Source of the DNA: Patescibacteria group bacterium
GTDB lineage: Bacteria; Patescibacteriota; Minisyncoccia; Minisyncoccales; CG1-02-41-26
Assembly (NCBI GenBank): GCA_018830365.1
Contig: JAHJSK010000089.1
Location: forward strand, 1 to 7,605
DNA: 7,605 nt
Direction: 5' to 3'
Position 1 is the stretch's first letter; every line of letters starts with the position of its first letter. This document shows, in pieces, positions 6,400 through 7,605 of this stretch. Position numbers and translations under genes: made by a program. The notes below the pieces were generated by a model, which was not told the DNA's origin, did not search any database, and worked only from the letters and a program-made list of their open reading frames with translations.

Positions 6400-6414
6400 C
6401 CTGCCTGTGGCAGG
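6400..6414. repeat. CCTGCC/GGCAGG hairpin between the minus-strand genes
   Basis: CCTGCC (6400-6405), TGT and GGCAGG (6409-6414) form a perfect 6-bp stem inside a GC-rich patch (6397-6429) within otherwise AT-rich DNA. No T-run follows on the minus strand, so it is a repeat-family member rather than a clear terminator for the ATPase gene. Confidence 0.75.
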
Positions 6415-6441
6415 CGAGGCGAGCGCCGAAAATACACCCCA

Positions 6442-6457
6442 AATGTCTGGGTTTATT
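6442..6457 (+). repeat. Dispersed AATGTCTG repeat, copy C
   Basis: AATGTCTGGGTTTATT lies just past the 3' end of the minus-strand ATPase gene. With its flanks it forms the small palindrome CCCA-gacatt-TGGG on the minus strand. It differs from copies A and B by a one-base deletion and a final T. Confidence 0.6.
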
Positions 6458-6465
6458 CAAAAAAA

Positions 6466-7473
6466 TTATTTATTAAAATCCACAAATGGCAAAAGAATAA
6501 CCGGGATAAAATATACATCTCGTTCTTTTTTTAATATTTTTTTGGTTATTATTATTTTTTTAGCAACTATTCCAGCATAACGTTCTTCAAAATTTTTCAT
6601 CGCAACCGGTACATTGACTTTATTTTTATATTTTACCTCGCAAAGCATTAATTTATTATTTTTGTCTTCAATTACAAAATCTATTTCCGCGCCTCCTGCG
6701 GTGCGGTAAAAATGAATATATTCTTTAGCGTATTGATTAAGCAAAGTATTGTAAACAAAATTTTCAATAATCTCGCCCTGCCCGTCTAAGTTCGTTTGAT
6801 AAGAGCGCAATAAATAATTGCGGATTCCAATATCAAGAATATATACTTTTGGCATTTTGGAAATTTCCGAGCGAATATTTTTAAAATAAGGCGTTACTAA
6901 ATCTATAATATAAGTCCCGACTAAAATTTCAAGATATTTTTTTAAAGTATTAATGGAAATATTTGAAGTATTAGAAAGTTCATTGCTATTTACCAGTTGC
7001 CCGATTTGTCCAGATAAAATTTTTATCAAATTATTGAAACCAACAATGTTTTCTATTTTTAAATGATTAATAATATCTTTATCTATGTAAGTTTTTATAA
7101 TTGATTTCAAAATAATTTCTTTATTCTCCACTCCTTGCGTGGTTAAAACTTCTGGATAACCGCCATGCGATAAATATTCATTTAAATTCATTTCTAACTT
7201 AGGCTTAAAAGTAGTATAAAAAATTTCTAAATCTTTAAATGCGTTTAAGCCATATCGCTTCGTTGATATGTTTTCATAAAAATCAAAATATTCTTTAAAA
7301 TTAATTCGCCCAATATCAAAATGAATTGCGCGACCAGTTAAATATTCGCTATTTTTATTAATCTCAAGCGAGCTTGAGCTGCTTACAATAAGTTGTATTT
7401 TGTCTTTATAATTATCAAAAATATTTTTAAGCAATATGCCCGCATTATCAATCGCCTGAAATTCATCTGTCAA
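6466..7473 (-). pseudogene. AAA_14/DUF4143 ATPase lacking its N-terminus
   Basis: The readable part is 335 residues of a two-domain ATPase. Intact members have an N-terminal AAA_14 P-loop domain with Walker A, then a C-terminal DUF4143 domain; their cellular role is poorly defined. Seen here are Walker B DEFQ (3-6), a sensor-like run SSSSS (31-35), GGYPEVL (104-110), a winged-helix-like stretch (about 160-190), KVYILDIGIRNYLL (209-222), GEIIENFVYNTL (233-244), and RTAGGAEIDFVIE plus CEVKYK (257-269, 278-283). The last two resemble a PD-(D/E)xK nuclease core, with Asp265, Glu279 and Lys281. Walker A and roughly 60-90 N-terminal residues are missing. The open frame begins at a TTG inside an IS-like end, and a TAA (7480-7482) blocks it upstream. 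No P-loop appears in any frame of the remaining 132 bp. ATPase activity is therefore unlikely. Confidence 0.8.
7444..7473 (-). promoter_or_regulatory. Candidate hybrid promoter at the IS-ATPase junction
   Basis: On the minus strand TTGACA (7473-7468) is a perfect -35 hexamer. It is followed after 18 bp by GATAAT (7449-7444), 5/6 to the -10 consensus. The -35 would come from the insertion end and the -10 from the interrupted gene. Transcription would run into the truncated ATPase frame, whose first in-frame ATG is only at codon 95. Confidence 0.4.
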
Positions 7474-7520
7474 AGCAATTTAGAAATGTCCTACCCCCAG
7501 CAATTTAGAAATGTCCTACC
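7474..7520. repeat. Two 22-bp direct repeats with 25-bp period
   Basis: The unit runs from AGCAATTTAG to TGTCCTACC. It occurs at 7474-7495 and 7499-7520 with no mismatch, separated by CCC. The arrangement suggests paired binding sites for a protein, most likely a transposase at an element end. Confidence 0.92.
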
Positions 7521-7551
7521 TGTTAATTTTTTTGTTAAATTTCGACCTTTA

Positions 7552-7605
7552 CCCTGTTAAATAATTTTACTGAAAGTAAAATTTCTGAAAGGAAATTTAA
7601 CAGGG
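7552..7605. repeat. Terminal palindrome with 11-bp perfect arms and inner hairpin
   Basis: CCCTGTTAAAT (7552-7562) is the exact reverse complement of the last 11 bases of the window (7595-7605). Inside, AATTTTACT (7563-7571) and AGTAAAATT (7575-7583) form a 9-bp hairpin with a GAA loop. A second left partner, TGTTAAATTTC (7533-7543), also pairs perfectly with 7592-7602. The symmetry reaches the final base, so the full repeat may be longer than what is visible. Confidence 0.85.

Larger units (their letters stand above)
7468..7605. mobile_element. Probable end of an insertion sequence (IS21/IS481-like style), partial
   Basis: The ATPase homology stops at the codon for Asp of DEFQ, and the next bases on the plus strand are TGTCAAAGC, a TG-type terminus. 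Directly inside are two 22-bp direct repeats and further inverted repeats. Multiple repeats within each end are typical of IS21-family elements and also occur in related families. No transposase is present because the window ends 138 bp in. The family call rests on end structure alone. Confidence 0.5.

Overview
The window looks like a short piece of an AT-rich bacterial genome of the Candidate Phyla Radiation (Patescibacteria, probably a Parcubacteria-like lineage). This is inferred from the style of the sequence, with no marker gene to confirm it. The coding regions are A/T-rich. GC-rich palindromic repeats built on CCTGCC/GGCAGG and GAGGTC/GACCTC sit only between genes. Shine-Dalgarno sequences are weak or absent. 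The two complete plus-strand genes are a class B penicillin-binding protein and an isoleucyl-tRNA synthetase of the HYGH type. The standard code (TAA stops) fits every gene.

Layout: (1) 2-190 is the 3' tail of an unrecognised plus-strand gene. (2) 191-413 is a highly structured leader with an 18-bp perfect inverted repeat around nested palindromes and a 20-bp tandem repeat. (3) 414-2096 is a complete ftsI-like D,D-transpeptidase gene. (4) 2097-2444 is a gene-free stretch with small hairpins, a dispersed repeat and weak promoter candidates. (5) 2445-5312 is a complete ileS. (6) 5313-5610 is a convergent intergenic island with a three-tier GC-rich palindrome and an intrinsic terminator for the minus-strand gene. 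(7) 5611-6321, minus, is a free-standing B3/B4 domain protein (PheRS beta-like editing fold) with a promoter placed to give a leaderless mRNA. (8) 6466-7473, minus, is an AAA_14/DUF4143 ATPase that has lost its N-terminus, including Walker A, immediately upstream of the Walker B DEFQ. (9) About 7468-7605 carries two tandem 22-bp repeats and a palindrome running to the last base. It looks like the end of an insertion sequence that interrupted the ATPase gene.

Functionally, the plus-strand genes are housekeeping (septal or wall peptidoglycan cross-linking; tRNA-Ile charging). The minus-strand B3/B4 protein may be linked to translation quality control. The ATPase belongs to a widespread accessory family of uncertain role and is probably broken here. 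No complete undescribed multi-gene system is visible. The most unusual material is the IS-like end with its fused outward promoter, the leaderless promoter, and the recurring nested palindromes between genes.
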